Below, piece after piece: positions 35,612-44,241 of a DNA stretch of 64,000 nt. Below the pieces are notes generated by a model. It saw nothing but the letters and a program-made list of their open reading frames with translations. It did not search any database and was not told the DNA's origin. Location: assembly GCA_963169745.1 (NCBI GenBank), contig CAUJCU010000022.1, forward strand, positions 1 to 64,000, in the 5' to 3' direction. The first letter of the stretch is position 1; every line of letters starts with the position of its first letter. Both the position numbers and the translations under genes were made by a program. The stretch comes from Bacteroidota bacterium (GTDB taxonomy: Bacteria > Bacteroidota > Bacteroidia > UBA4408).

Positions 35612-35782
35612 ATGAAGAAAATATTTTTATCCTCTATTGCACTATTTATGCTCCTTTCTGGAATAATTTCTTGTACTCCTCAACGAAAATCATACTTGCC
35701 ATACCGAAAAAAAAACAAATGTGGTTGTCCAGGCTATAGTATAAACTTGCAAAATACAGATTTGTTCAACAAACCTATTTAA
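35612..35782 (+). CDS. Small Cys-rich lipoprotein (56 aa)
   Basis: ATG at 35612 opens a 56-codon frame ending TAA at 35780-35782. The N-terminus is a lipoprotein signal: KK, hydrophobic IFLSSIALFMLLSGIIS, then the lipid-accepting Cys21. The mature 36 residues are strongly basic at first (RKSYLPYRKKNK), then contain CGCPGYS, and end LFNKPI. The clean lipobox, the promoter box and the position after a tRNA terminator argue that it is a real gene. Function unknown. The CxC pair could bind metal or form a disulfide; this is inference. Confidence 0.6.
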   Translation: MKKIFLSSIALFMLLSGIISCTPQRKSYLPYRKKNKCGCPGYSINLQNTDLFNKPI

Positions 35783-35855
35783 ACAAATAAAAATCAGCTC
35801 CGTTTACTTTTTTTCTAAATAGTATCTCATTTATAATAAAACTTTGTAAGTTTAT

Positions 35856-35863
35856 TAGCTTTG
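35856..35863 (+). promoter_or_regulatory. Candidate -7 box before acyltransferase gene
   Basis: TAGCTTTG matches TAnnTTTG, 5 bp before the ATG at 35869. No -33 TTG at consensus spacing. Confidence 0.35.
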
Positions 35864-35868
35864 TACAC

Positions 35869-36747
35869 ATGACATTACTTTCCTATATGCTATATTACGG
35901 AGTAATTTATCCGCTGTCGAAACTACCTTTTAGTGTACTCTATAAGCTTGCTGATTTCATTTATATTTTAATTTACCGTGTTTTCGGTTATCGAAAAAAG
36001 GTTGTTTTAGCAAACTTGCGAAATTCCTTCCCCGAAAAGTCTGAAAAAGAAATACAGTTAATCTCAGCCGCCTTTTATCGCCATTTTTGTAGAATTGTTG
36101 TAGAAAGTATTAAAGCCTTTACTATGAGTTCACAAACTCTACAAAAACACTTTATCGCTACAAATACTGAAATTTTAGATAAGTATTACCAACAAAAACG
36201 GAGTGTTATTTTGGTTACAGGGCATTATGGCAACTGGGAGTGGGCGGCAATTTCTTTACCTTTACAAAGCAAATTCAAAACCATAGGCCTTTTCCAACCT
36301 TTAAAAAATAAGTTTCTCGATCTAAAAATGAAAGAAACTCGAGGAAAATATGGTCTTCTCTTAATTCCACCCAAAGAAACAGGAGAATATTTTTTAAAAA
36401 ATAAAAACGATTTGGTTGCCTATGGCTTTGTAGCTGACCAATCACCTTCTAATCCCGATAAAGGAATTTGGCTCCATTTTTTAAATCAGCCCACTAGTGT
36501 CTTGGGTGGTACTGAGAAGTACGCTAAACTTTATAATTGTGTTGTTATATACGGGCAAATTGAAAGTATAAAAAAAGGATTTTACACTATTACTTATCGA
36601 GTGCTTTGCGAAAATCCCCAACAAACCAGTGAGGGTGAAATTACATCCATGCACACACGCGTTCTGGAAGAGCACATTAAGAAAAAGCCTGAATACTGGC
36701 TATGGACTCATCGTAGATGGAAACATAAACCTAAAGTTACTTCGTAA
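35869..36747 (+). CDS. LpxL/HtrB-family lipid A biosynthesis acyltransferase
   Basis: Transfers a secondary acyl chain in lipid A or a related lipid at the inner membrane. The 292-aa length, N-terminal hydrophobic anchor and HxxxxE catalytic motif (His119, Glu124 in TGHYGNWEW) are typical. The segment ADQSPSNPDKGIWLHFL and a C-terminal WLWTHRRWKHKP fit the family. It is followed after 14 bp by rarA on the same strand. The exact acyl donor and site are not deducible. Confidence 0.9.
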   Translation: MTLLSYMLYYGVIYPLSKLPFSVLYKLADFIYILIYRVFGYRKKVVLANLRNSFPEKSEKEIQLISAAFYRHFCRIVVESIKAFTMSSQTLQKHFIATNTEILDKYYQQKRSVILVTGHYGNWEWAAISLPLQSKFKTIGLFQPLKNKFLDLKMKETRGKYGLLLIPPKETGEYFLKNKNDLVAYGFVADQSPSNPDKGIWLHFLNQPTSVLGGTEKYAKLYNCVVIYGQIESIKKGFYTITYRVLCENPQQTSEGEITSMHTRVLEEHIKKKPEYWLWTHRRWKHKPKVTS

Positions 36748-36761
36748 TTACAAAATTTATA

Positions 36762-38042
36762 ATGAATAAAAACAAAGTTCCTTTAGCCGAATACTTAAGA
36801 CCAAAGAGTTTAAACGAATATATTGGTCAAACTCATTTAGTTGGAGAGCAGGCTATATTACGTAAGGCTATTGAAAGCGGGCACTTGTACTCCATGATTT
36901 TATGGGGGCCACCAGGGGTAGGAAAAACTACACTGGCCGGATTATTTGCACAGGTTCAAGGACGTGACTTTTTTACCCTAAGTGCTGTAAATAGTGGTGT
37001 AAAAGATATTCGGGAGGTGATTGAGAAAGCACAAATTCAATTCAATTTTACAGGGAAAAGCCCTATATTGTTTATTGACGAAATTCACCGTTTCAGTAAA
37101 TCGCAGCAAGACTCCCTTTTAAATGCTGTTGAAAAAGGAATTATTATTCTTATTGGAGCTACTACAGAAAATCCTTCTTTTGAAGTAATATCTCCTTTAT
37201 TATCACGGTGTCAAGTGTACGTATTGCATCTTTTAAGTGTTGAGGAATTAATACTCTTGGTTAATCGTGCCGTATTATCAGACTTTTTTGAAGGAAAAAA
37301 AATTCATATTTTAGAATATGAGGCTCTTATTCAAGTGTCGGGAGGTGATGCACGCAAACTTTTAGGAGCCCTCGAAGTTATTGCTAATCATATATCGGGA
37401 AACGAGATAAACATCAGCAATAGTATGGTGCATGAAATAATTCAACAACGTTTGTTGACGTATGACAAGAAAGGAGAAAATCATTACGACATCATTTCTG
37501 CTTTTATCAAATCAATACGAGGAAGTGACCCCAATGCGGCAGTTTACTGGTTAGCCCGAATGATAGAATCAGGTGAAGATTTGCTTTTTATTGCCCGAAG
37601 AATGGTAATTCTTTCTTCGGAAGATATTGGGAATGCTAATCCAACAGCACTTATTATGGCTCTTAACTGTTTTGAAGCCGTAAATAAAATAGGCTTTCCT
37701 GAAAGTCGTATCATATTATCACAAACTGTAATTTATTTAGCTGCATCGCCTAAAAGCAATAGTAGTTACTTAGCAATTGATGATGCTTTGGCCTTAGTTA
37801 AGGCTACTGGAAACTTACCGGTTCCATTGCATTTGCGAAATGCCCCTACTTCATTAATGAAGAATTTGAATTATGGGAAAGATTATAAATATGCCCATAC
37901 ACACCCAAATAATTTTATACCATTAGATTTTATGCCAGAGTCGCTTTCGGGAAAGAAAATTTATGAACCGGGTAAAAATACACGTGAAAATGAAATGCGA
38001 AATTATTTAAAGCGTTGTTGGAGTGAGAAATATGAGTATTGA
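36762..38042 (+). CDS. rarA: Replication-associated recombination protein A (AAA ATPase)
   Basis: RarA/MgsA AAA+ ATPase acting at stalled replication forks. The N-terminus PLAEYLRPKSLNEYIGQTHL, Walker A GPPGVGKTT (residues 49-57), Walker B/DEIH in FIDEIHRFSKSQQD, and sensor 1 GATTENPSFEV are all present. The C-terminal MgsA domain carries SIRGSDPNAAVYWLARMIES and EDIGNANPTAL. 426 aa is normal. Probably cotranscribed with the acyltransferase. Confidence 0.95.
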   Translation: MNKNKVPLAEYLRPKSLNEYIGQTHLVGEQAILRKAIESGHLYSMILWGPPGVGKTTLAGLFAQVQGRDFFTLSAVNSGVKDIREVIEKAQIQFNFTGKSPILFIDEIHRFSKSQQDSLLNAVEKGIIILIGATTENPSFEVISPLLSRCQVYVLHLLSVEELILLVNRAVLSDFFEGKKIHILEYEALIQVSGGDARKLLGALEVIANHISGNEINISNSMVHEIIQQRLLTYDKKGENHYDIISAFIKSIRGSDPNAAVYWLARMIESGEDLLFIARRMVILSSEDIGNANPTALIMALNCFEAVNKIGFPESRIILSQTVIYLAASPKSNSSYLAIDDALALVKATGNLPVPLHLRNAPTSLMKNLNYGKDYKYAHTHPNNFIPLDFMPESLSGKKIYEPGKNTRENEMRNYLKRCWSEKYEY

Positions 38043-38137
38043 ACGATATTCATATATTAAGTACTTGTATGGTAAGGGTATAAAAACTTATTTAAGCTTT
38101 AACATAGTATGATGTTCGTGAAGATTTGCTATTTAAA

Positions 38138-38153
38138 CCTGATTTTTGTCAGG
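38138..38153. promoter_or_regulatory. Candidate Crp/Fnr-type operator 1 upstream of nirK
   Basis: CCTGA-N6-TCAGG, a perfect 5-bp inverted repeat with the TGA-N6-TCA core and spacing of Crp/Fnr-family sites. Its centre is about 84 bp before the proposed nirK transcription start. Confidence 0.45.
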
Positions 38154-38181
38154 AAAATATATGTTAACAATCATTTTTACA

Positions 38182-38197
38182 CCTGAAATATATCATT
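38182..38197. promoter_or_regulatory. Candidate Crp/Fnr-type operator 2 upstream of nirK
   Basis: CCTGA-N6-TCATT, again with a TGA-N6-TCA core. Its centre at 38189.5 lies about 41 bp before a start expected near 38230, the position of an activator site at class II promoters. Confidence 0.4.
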
Positions 38198-38218
38198 GCC
38201 TGCTCCATAAAAATGCTG

Positions 38219-38226
38219 TCTATTTG
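38219..38226 (+). promoter_or_regulatory. Weak -7 box before nirK
   Basis: TCTATTTG differs by one base from TAnnTTTG and has no -33 TTG, as expected for a promoter that needs an activator. The ATG of nirK is 58 bp downstream. Confidence 0.35.
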
Positions 38227-38283
38227 TAGCAATGAAAATGAAGAAAATTTTCTTTTATTAATTAATCTTAAAAAATAAAACTT

Positions 38284-39363
38284 ATGAAAAAGCAGTTCTT
38301 TTTATCAACCTTAGGTTTTGCAGCAATTTTTGCATTAACCTCTTGCAACCAGGGAAACAACCCAAGCAATACAACTAGTAGTAATTCAGGAAGTAGTTCT
38401 TCGGGTACTGTTACTGTAGTAGATGCTGAAAAAATTGTAGCTGAGGGCCAATTTGAAGAAGCCAAACTTACGGCTCCTCCTAATGTACCGCCTCCTATTG
38501 GAAACAGAAAAGCAAAAAAACTTATTGTTCGTATGGAAACAATTGAAAAAGTTGGTGAGCTTGCAGATGGTACCGACTATACATTCTGGACTTTTGACGG
38601 AACTGTACCGGGAAGTTTTATCAGAGCCCGAGTTGGTGATGATATTGAGTTTCACTTAAAAAACAATGCCAACAGTACTGTAGCCCATAATATTGATTTA
38701 CATGCTGTAAATGGCCCCGGAGGTGGAGCTGCTGCATCAAATGCAGCACCTGGTAAAGAAGCTGTTTTCTCTTTTAAAGCATTAAATCCAGGTCTTTATG
38801 TGTATCATTGTGCTACAGCTCCTGTTCCTGAGCATATTGCCAATGGTATGTATGGTTTAATTTTAATTGAGCCAGAAGGTGGATTACCTCCGGTAGATAA
38901 GGAGTTTTATATTATGCAGGGTGACTTTTACACCAAAGGAAAAAATGGAGCTAAAGGGTTACAGCAGTTTGATATTGAAAAAGGGATAGCCGAACATCCA
39001 GACTATATTGTTTTTAATGGTAGCACCCGCTCCTTACTTGGAAACAATGCTTTACAAGTTAAAACCGGAGAAAAAGTAAGAATTTATTTTGGAGTTGGAG
39101 GACCTAATATTACTTCATCATTCCATATTATTGGTGAAATATTCGATAAAGTATATGTTGAAGGTGGTAGTACCATAAACGAGCATGTTCAAACTACTTT
39201 AGTTCCTGCTGGAGGTTCTGCAATTGTTGAGTTTACACCTACAGTTCCGGGTGATTTAGTTATCGTTGACCACTCTTTATTTAGAGCGTTCCATAAAGGT
39301 ACTATCGGAAAAATAAAAGTTACCGGTCCTGAAAATCCGAATGTTTTTAAAGCACATAAATAA
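38284..39363 (+). CDS. nirK: Copper-containing nitrite reductase, class II, lipoprotein form
   Basis: Reduces nitrite to nitric oxide in the periplasm. All copper ligands are present: type 1 His135, Cys176, His184, Met189; type 2 His140, His175, His330; and the catalytic pair Asp138 and His281. The C-to-H spacing of eight in [15 protein letters not shown] is that of class II NirK. An N-terminal lipoprotein signal ends LTSC (Cys21), followed by a Ser/Asn/Gly linker, so the enzyme is membrane-anchored. It heads a four-gene plus-strand cluster with a SUMF1-fold lipoprotein, SCO chaperone and porin. Two Crp/Fnr-like sites precede it. Confidence 0.95.
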   Translation: MKKQFFLSTLGFAAIFALTSCNQGNNPSNTTSSNSGSSSSGTVTVVDAEKIVAEGQFEEAKLTAPPNVPPPIGNRKAKKLIVRMETIEKVGELADGTDYTFWTFDGTVPGSFIRARVGDDIEFHLKNNANSTVAHNIDLHAVNGPGGGAAASNAAPGKEAVFSFKALNPGLYVYHCATAPVPEHIANGMYGLILIEPEGGLPPVDKEFYIMQGDFYTKGKNGAKGLQQFDIEKGIAEHPDYIVFNGSTRSLLGNNALQVKTGEKVRIYFGVGGPNITSSFHIIGEIFDKVYVEGGSTINEHVQTTLVPAGGSAIVEFTPTVPGDLVIVDHSLFRAFHKGTIGKIKVTGPENPNVFKAHK

Positions 39364-39399
39364 AAACAACTTACTTAGCTGTTTAATTAAATAATCTTC

Positions 39400-40227
39400 A
39401 TGAGAAGTCTTGTAACTGTCATATTATCTGTTCTGCTTTTATCCTGCAACAAAGTTACGGATACACTGATTCCACAATCAGGCAACTGGGTGGACACTGT
39501 TTATCCAATAGTTTCAGAGAAAAAAATGCAACTTATAGATGCTGGCAGTTATAAGACTTTTTTTGGAAAGGACTCTGGAAGTTTCGTACAAGTTAAATCA
39601 TTCTATCTTGACGAGACACCAGTTACCAATAAAGAGTACCTCAGCTTTTTGAAAAAAAACCCTCAATGGACACGAAGTCAGGTTTTACGATTATTAGCAG
39701 ATACCGGATACTTACACAATTGGCAAGGAGATTATGAAATGCCGGCTAATGCCGCACCCGATGCTCCTGTAACTAATATTTCGTGGTATGCCGCCCGTGC
39801 TTATGCCAAGAGTGTTGGTAAAAGATTACCCACTATTGATGAATGGGAATTTGTAGGAGCAGCCGATCAGGTTTCAAAAAATGCTAGCGATAAACCCGAA
39901 TTTGTTGACTATATTGTAAAATCATTACTAAAACGAATGATGTATTTAAAACCTGTTAAACAGGAAGCTGCTAACTTTTATGGGATTTATGACATGTATG
40001 GTATGGTATGGGAGTGGACAGAAGATTTTAGTGCTGTAATGATAACAGGAGATTCTAGAGATGACAAAAACGCTAATGAGGGCTTGTTTTGTGCAGGGTC
40101 GGCAGCAACAACTCAAGATTTGAAAAATTATGCTGCTTTTGCTCGTTTTGCCATGAGGGGAAGTGTTAGAGCAAACTACTGTATAAATAATTTAGGCTTT
40201 AGATGTGCAAAAAATATTGTTGAATAA
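39400..40227 (+). CDS. SUMF1/FGE-fold lipoprotein of the nirK cluster
   Basis: 275 aa with a short lipoprotein signal (LVTVILSVLLLSC). The formylglycine-generating-enzyme fold is shown by SFYLDETPVTNKEYLSFLKK, APVTNISWYAARAYAKSVGK, RLPTIDEWEFVGAA, DMYGMVWEWTEDF and the C-terminal MRGSVRANYCINNLGFRCAK. True FGE sulfatase-activating cysteines are not evident and no sulfatase is nearby, so a GldK- or NirV-like accessory role is more likely. It follows nirK by 36 bp; SUMF1-fold NirV proteins are known neighbours of nirK in other bacteria. A role in NirK maturation or anchoring is inferred. Confidence 0.8.
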   Translation: MRSLVTVILSVLLLSCNKVTDTLIPQSGNWVDTVYPIVSEKKMQLIDAGSYKTFFGKDSGSFVQVKSFYLDETPVTNKEYLSFLKKNPQWTRSQVLRLLADTGYLHNWQGDYEMPANAAPDAPVTNISWYAARAYAKSVGKRLPTIDEWEFVGAADQVSKNASDKPEFVDYIVKSLLKRMMYLKPVKQEAANFYGIYDMYGMVWEWTEDFSAVMITGDSRDDKNANEGLFCAGSAATTQDLKNYAAFARFAMRGSVRANYCINNLGFRCAKNIVE

Positions 40228-40239
40228 TCTAATTACACT

Positions 40240-40812
40240 ATGCTAAAAAAATCTATTTTATTTGTATGCGCTTCTTTGATGTGGATTTCATGTAATTCTA
40301 AGAAAGAAACTATTATTCCTCCCGATTCTGTTTATAATTTAAAATCAGAATGGGAAAATCAACATGGAAAGAAAATGTTTCTAGCTGATTTAAAGGATAA
40401 GACTGTTGTTTTGGTTATGATATACACCAGTTGCCAAACAGCTTGCCCTATACTTACAGCACAAATGGGGCAAATAGCAAAAAGAGTTGGCCCTGTTGAT
40501 CCTGAGAAAGTAAAATACGTATTGGTGTCAATAGACCCCGAACATGACGACCCTAAGAGAATGCGAGAATATTTAAAAACCAATAAATTTACCGGAAAAG
40601 AGTGGCTTTTTTTACGAGGTTCCGAAGATCATACGCGAGAGTTAGCCAATGCTTTGGCTGTAAAATATAAAGAAATTTCACCTATTGATTTCTCACACTC
40701 CAATATTATTACAGTATTTAATAAAAACGGCACTATGGCCTTTCAAAAAGAAGGATTGGCAATAGATGTAGATGGCACTGTTGAAGAAGTAAAAAAACAA
40801 CTTACTAAATAA
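40240..40812 (+). CDS. SCO1/SenC-family copper chaperone
   Basis: 190-aa lipoprotein (ILFVCASLMWISC) with a thioredoxin-like fold. The copper-binding CxxxC is at Cys65 and Cys69 (YTSCQTACPILTAQM), and the third ligand His lies in DFSHSN near residue 151. SCO proteins deliver copper to CuA sites or act as thiol reductants. In this cluster it probably supplies copper to NirK, although oxidase assembly is an alternative. It starts 12 bp after the SUMF1-like gene. Confidence 0.92.
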   Translation: MLKKSILFVCASLMWISCNSKKETIIPPDSVYNLKSEWENQHGKKMFLADLKDKTVVLVMIYTSCQTACPILTAQMGQIAKRVGPVDPEKVKYVLVSIDPEHDDPKRMREYLKTNKFTGKEWLFLRGSEDHTRELANALAVKYKEISPIDFSHSNIITVFNKNGTMAFQKEGLAIDVDGTVEEVKKQLTK

Positions 40813-40925
40813 CTTAGCAACACAAGTAAGCTAAAACAGAAGCCTTAAAAGGGCAAAAATCTCTAAGATTATTAAAGGCACTCATTGGTGTCTTTTTCAA
40901 AGTTCTAATTTAAAATCTAATAGAA

Positions 40926-42209
40926 ATGAAAATAAGAATATTATTTATCATGGCTTATATGAGCCTGATATGCAACAGCTATGCCCAAGTAGATAGCTTA
41001 AAAATAAATTTTGACTTACGCAGCAAAGGCGAACTAGATAACGGAGTAAAAACACTTATTCCTGAAAAAAAACTTCCTGAAACCATGATATATTCACGCT
41101 CACGAATGGGGATAGATTATTATTATGATAAACTGCAAGTCTATTTTTCTGCACAAGACATAAGATTATGGGGCGAAACAGGCAGTAATAACGGAAAAAA
41201 TCAACTTTTTACTTTAAGTGAAGCTTGGGCTAAATACCAATTAGCTCCAAAATTTTCATTAAAGGTTGGAAGACAAGAACTCTCTTATGATAATGAACGC
41301 TTGGTAGGTGGCTTGGACTGGAGTATGGCCTCCCGTAGGTTTGATGCTCTAAAAGCAGTATGGAAACCGGGGGCAAAATCTCTTATTGAGGTAGTGGGAT
41401 CATACCATAACGATGCAGACAAATCAAATGACAGTATTCGCAAAACTATATATGGAATAAGCGATGCCGGTGAAACTACAAAAGCTATGCAGTTGTTGTA
41501 TTATCAGTTTAAAGGTGAAAATAAGTTTCAGTTTTCTGTAATTGCAATGAATAATATTTTACAAAATCCATCAGGAAAATATTATGATATGATTACTGCA
41601 GGAGTAAACCTGAAAAAACATTTTAACACTATTGGTTTTTGGGCCTCAGGGTATTATCAAGCGGGAGAAAACACTGCCGGACAAACTAAAGCAGCTTACC
41701 AATTTTCAGGAAATATAGATTTTATGATGCATCCGAAATTTAATGCCGTGTTGGGAACAGAGTGGCTTTCGGGCAAAAACTATACAACACCTAAAAATAA
41801 AAATTGGTCTTTTAGCCCGTTATACGGAACAAATCATGCATTTAACGGGCACATGGATTATTTCTTCTCAGGAAACTATTTTAACAGTTTTGGGCTCAAT
41901 GATTACTATTTAAAAACAAATACCAAAATTGCTCCTAACTGGTCATTAATTGCTAATATTCACGCCTTTACAACCAATGGCAAATTGGGGAAAAATGCAC
42001 AAGGCGAAAACCTATCACCCTATTTAGGAACCGAGCTTGATTTGCTTATCGTACAAAAGGTAGGGAAAATGGTAACACTAAATTGGGGACACTCCTTTAT
42101 GTTTGCTGATAAAAGTATGAAGTTTATTAAAGGGGTAAGCAATCCACAAGATATACAATTTTGGTCATGGATTGCCATAAAAGTAATTCCGCAATTTAGA
42201 GTAAAGTAA
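40926..42209 (+). CDS. Alginate-export-type outer-membrane porin
   Basis: 427 aa with a signal peptide (ILFIMAYMSLICNSYAQ) and a predicted beta-barrel of alternating strands. DLRSKGELDNGVKTL, SRMGIDYYYDKLQVYFSAQD and SLKVGRQELSYDNERLVGGL are typical of alginate-export (AlgE-like) porins. It ends with an aromatic/basic C-terminal strand (AIKVIPQFRVK). It follows the SCO gene by 113 bp and may be cotranscribed. Diffusion of nitrite or another anion through the outer membrane is a guess from context. Confidence 0.82.
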   Translation: MKIRILFIMAYMSLICNSYAQVDSLKINFDLRSKGELDNGVKTLIPEKKLPETMIYSRSRMGIDYYYDKLQVYFSAQDIRLWGETGSNNGKNQLFTLSEAWAKYQLAPKFSLKVGRQELSYDNERLVGGLDWSMASRRFDALKAVWKPGAKSLIEVVGSYHNDADKSNDSIRKTIYGISDAGETTKAMQLLYYQFKGENKFQFSVIAMNNILQNPSGKYYDMITAGVNLKKHFNTIGFWASGYYQAGENTAGQTKAAYQFSGNIDFMMHPKFNAVLGTEWLSGKNYTTPKNKNWSFSPLYGTNHAFNGHMDYFFSGNYFNSFGLNDYYLKTNTKIAPNWSLIANIHAFTTNGKLGKNAQGENLSPYLGTELDLLIVQKVGKMVTLNWGHSFMFADKSMKFIKGVSNPQDIQFWSWIAIKVIPQFRVK

Positions 42210-42299
42210 ACTTTGTGTCTTATGTTTAAGTGATTTTACACCAAAAACTACAACCTCAAATATTCGATATTAAGCTTTCATAGTTTGTGTAAAGGGTTT

Positions 42300-44054
42300 T
42301 TAGTCTTGAGGGTTCATCGTAATTCCAAGTTCCTTTAGTTGCTCTATAGAAATTGAAGACGGACTATCAATCATCACATCACGTCCGCTATTATTTTTTG
42401 GGAAAGCAATAAAATCGCGAATTACATCGGCTCCGCCAAAAAGAGCACAAAGACGGTCAAAACCAAATGCAATACCACCATGTGGTGGGGCGCCATACTC
42501 AAACGCTTGCATTAAAAAGCCAAATTGTTTCTCGGCCTCTTCTCTTGAAAAGCCGAGTAAATCAAACATTTTTGCCTGAATATCTTTTTTTGCTATTCTG
42601 ATAGACCCCCCACCTACCTCAACACCATTAATTACCAAATCATAAGCGTTGGCTCTTACTTTCTCTGGGGCACACTCAAGCAAAGAAACATCTTCGGGTT
42701 TAGGTGATGTAAAAGGATGATGCATGGCGTGCCAACGCTTTGTTTCTTCGTTCCATTCCACTAAAGGAAAATCAACCACCCAATGGCACGCAAATGTATT
42801 TTTATTACGTAAACCTAAACGTGTTCCCATTTCTAATCTTAATTCTGACATCGCTTTTCTGGTTTTATGAGTTTCTCCGGCTAAAATCAGCATTAAGTCT
42901 CCGGGCTGTGCCTGCATGGCCTGTGCCCATTTTTGTAATTCTTCAGGACTGAAAAACTTATCAACCGATGATTTTATTACTCCATCATCCTGAAACCGGG
43001 CATAAACTAAGCCCGAAGCCCCCAACTGAGGACGCTTCACAAACTCCGTTAGCTCATCTAATTGTTTGCGGGTGTAAGAAGCAGCGCCTTGAACGCATAT
43101 ACCCAATACCAATTGAGCCTCATCAAAAACTTTAAATCCTTTGTTTTTAACCCAGTCATTAAGTTCTATAAAAGTCATTTCAAAGCGAATATCCGGCTTA
43201 TCATTACCGTAGTATTTCATAGCATGTTGATAGGTCATGCGCGGTAATGTGCCAATATCAATATTCATAACCCTATTAAACAAGTGTTTAATAAGCCCCT
43301 CAAACGTGTTTAGAATATCTTCTTGCTCCACAAAAGCCATTTCGCAATCTATTTGTGTAAACTCGGGCTGACGGTCGGCCCGGAGATCTTCATCGCGAAA
43401 GCATTTCACAATTTGATAGTACCGATCAAAACCACCCACCATAAGCAGTTGTTTAAAAGTTTGTGGTGATTGAGGAAGAGCGTAAAATTCACCTTTATTC
43501 ATCCGTGAGGGAACTACAAAGTCTCTCGCTCCTTCAGGAGTAGATTTTATAAGTACCGGAGTTTCTACTTCCAGAAAAAGTTTTTTATCTAAATAATTTC
43601 TAGTTTCAATAGCCATACGATGACGCAATTCCAAATTTTTACGTACCGGATTTCTGCGCAAGTCTAAATAGCGGTATTTCATACGTAAATCATCGCCTCC
43701 ATCGGTGTCATCTTCAATTGTAAATGGAGGTGTAACTGAAGCATTTAGAAGCTCTAAATGTTCTGGATGTATTTCTATCTCTCCCGTTAAAATTTTATCG
43801 TTACTAGAGTAACGCTCTACTACTTTTCCTTTAACACGTATTACATATTCACGTCCTAAGCTGCGAGCCAGTGTAACATGATCGGCTTTTGTGTGCTCTG
43901 TTTCAATGGTAATTTGAGTAATCCCATAACGGTCACGCAAATCAATCCACAGCAAAGAGCCTTTATCGCGGATGCCTTGAACCCATCCACTTAGAATAAC
44001 TGTTTGACCAACATGATTTTTTCTTAATTCTCCGCAAGTATGTGTACGCAACAT
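42300..44054 (-). CDS. aspS: Aspartyl-tRNA synthetase
   Basis: Charges tRNA-Asp in translation; class II synthetase. The N-terminal OB-fold anticodon-binding domain ([20 protein letters not shown] to about residue 110) is followed by motif 1, motif 2 ([18 protein letters not shown]), the bacterial GAD insertion domain (about 285-410) and motif 3 ([18 protein letters not shown]). 584 aa is the bacterial size. Whether it is discriminating toward tRNA-Asn is not deduced. Confidence 0.97.
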   Translation of the reverse strand: MLRTHTCGELRKNHVGQTVILSGWVQGIRDKGSLLWIDLRDRYGITQITIETEHTKADHVTLARSLGREYVIRVKGKVVERYSSNDKILTGEIEIHPEHLELLNASVTPPFTIEDDTDGGDDLRMKYRYLDLRRNPVRKNLELRHRMAIETRNYLDKKLFLEVETPVLIKSTPEGARDFVVPSRMNKGEFYALPQSPQTFKQLLMVGGFDRYYQIVKCFRDEDLRADRQPEFTQIDCEMAFVEQEDILNTFEGLIKHLFNRVMNIDIGTLPRMTYQHAMKYYGNDKPDIRFEMTFIELNDWVKNKGFKVFDEAQLVLGICVQGAASYTRKQLDELTEFVKRPQLGASGLVYARFQDDGVIKSSVDKFFSPEELQKWAQAMQAQPGDLMLILAGETHKTRKAMSELRLEMGTRLGLRNKNTFACHWVVDFPLVEWNEETKRWHAMHHPFTSPKPEDVSLLECAPEKVRANAYDLVINGVEVGGGSIRIAKKDIQAKMFDLLGFSREEAEKQFGFLMQAFEYGAPPHGGIAFGFDRLCALFGGADVIRDFIAFPKNNSGRDVMIDSPSSISIEQLKELGITMNPQD

Positions 44055-44095
44055 AATTAGTTAGTTTGGTATAAATTGGTTATTGAAAAGGTCAA

Positions 44096-44103
44096 CAAAA
44101 TTA
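44096..44103 (-). promoter_or_regulatory. Candidate -7 box before aspS
   Basis: The minus strand reads TAATTTTG, an exact match, about 42 bp before the aspS ATG. No -33 TTG seen. Confidence 0.4.
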
Positions 44104-44212
44104 CACTATATTTAAAAGTCTTTCTAGTTTTCGATTATTTCTTTTTTATTTTATTATTTAAATTATTGAGCTATGGAGTTGCTGTTTTAAAAAATAAAGT
44201 AAGAATTATCAT

Positions 44213-44220
44213 TAATTTTG
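44213..44220 (+). promoter_or_regulatory. Candidate -7 box before DUF4271 gene
   Basis: TAATTTTG matches TAnnTTTG and overlaps the TTG at 44218 that opens the longest frame, which argues that the real start is ATG at 44242, 21 bp downstream. Confidence 0.4.
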
Positions 44221-44241
44221 CTGCACACTTTTTTTAAATTT

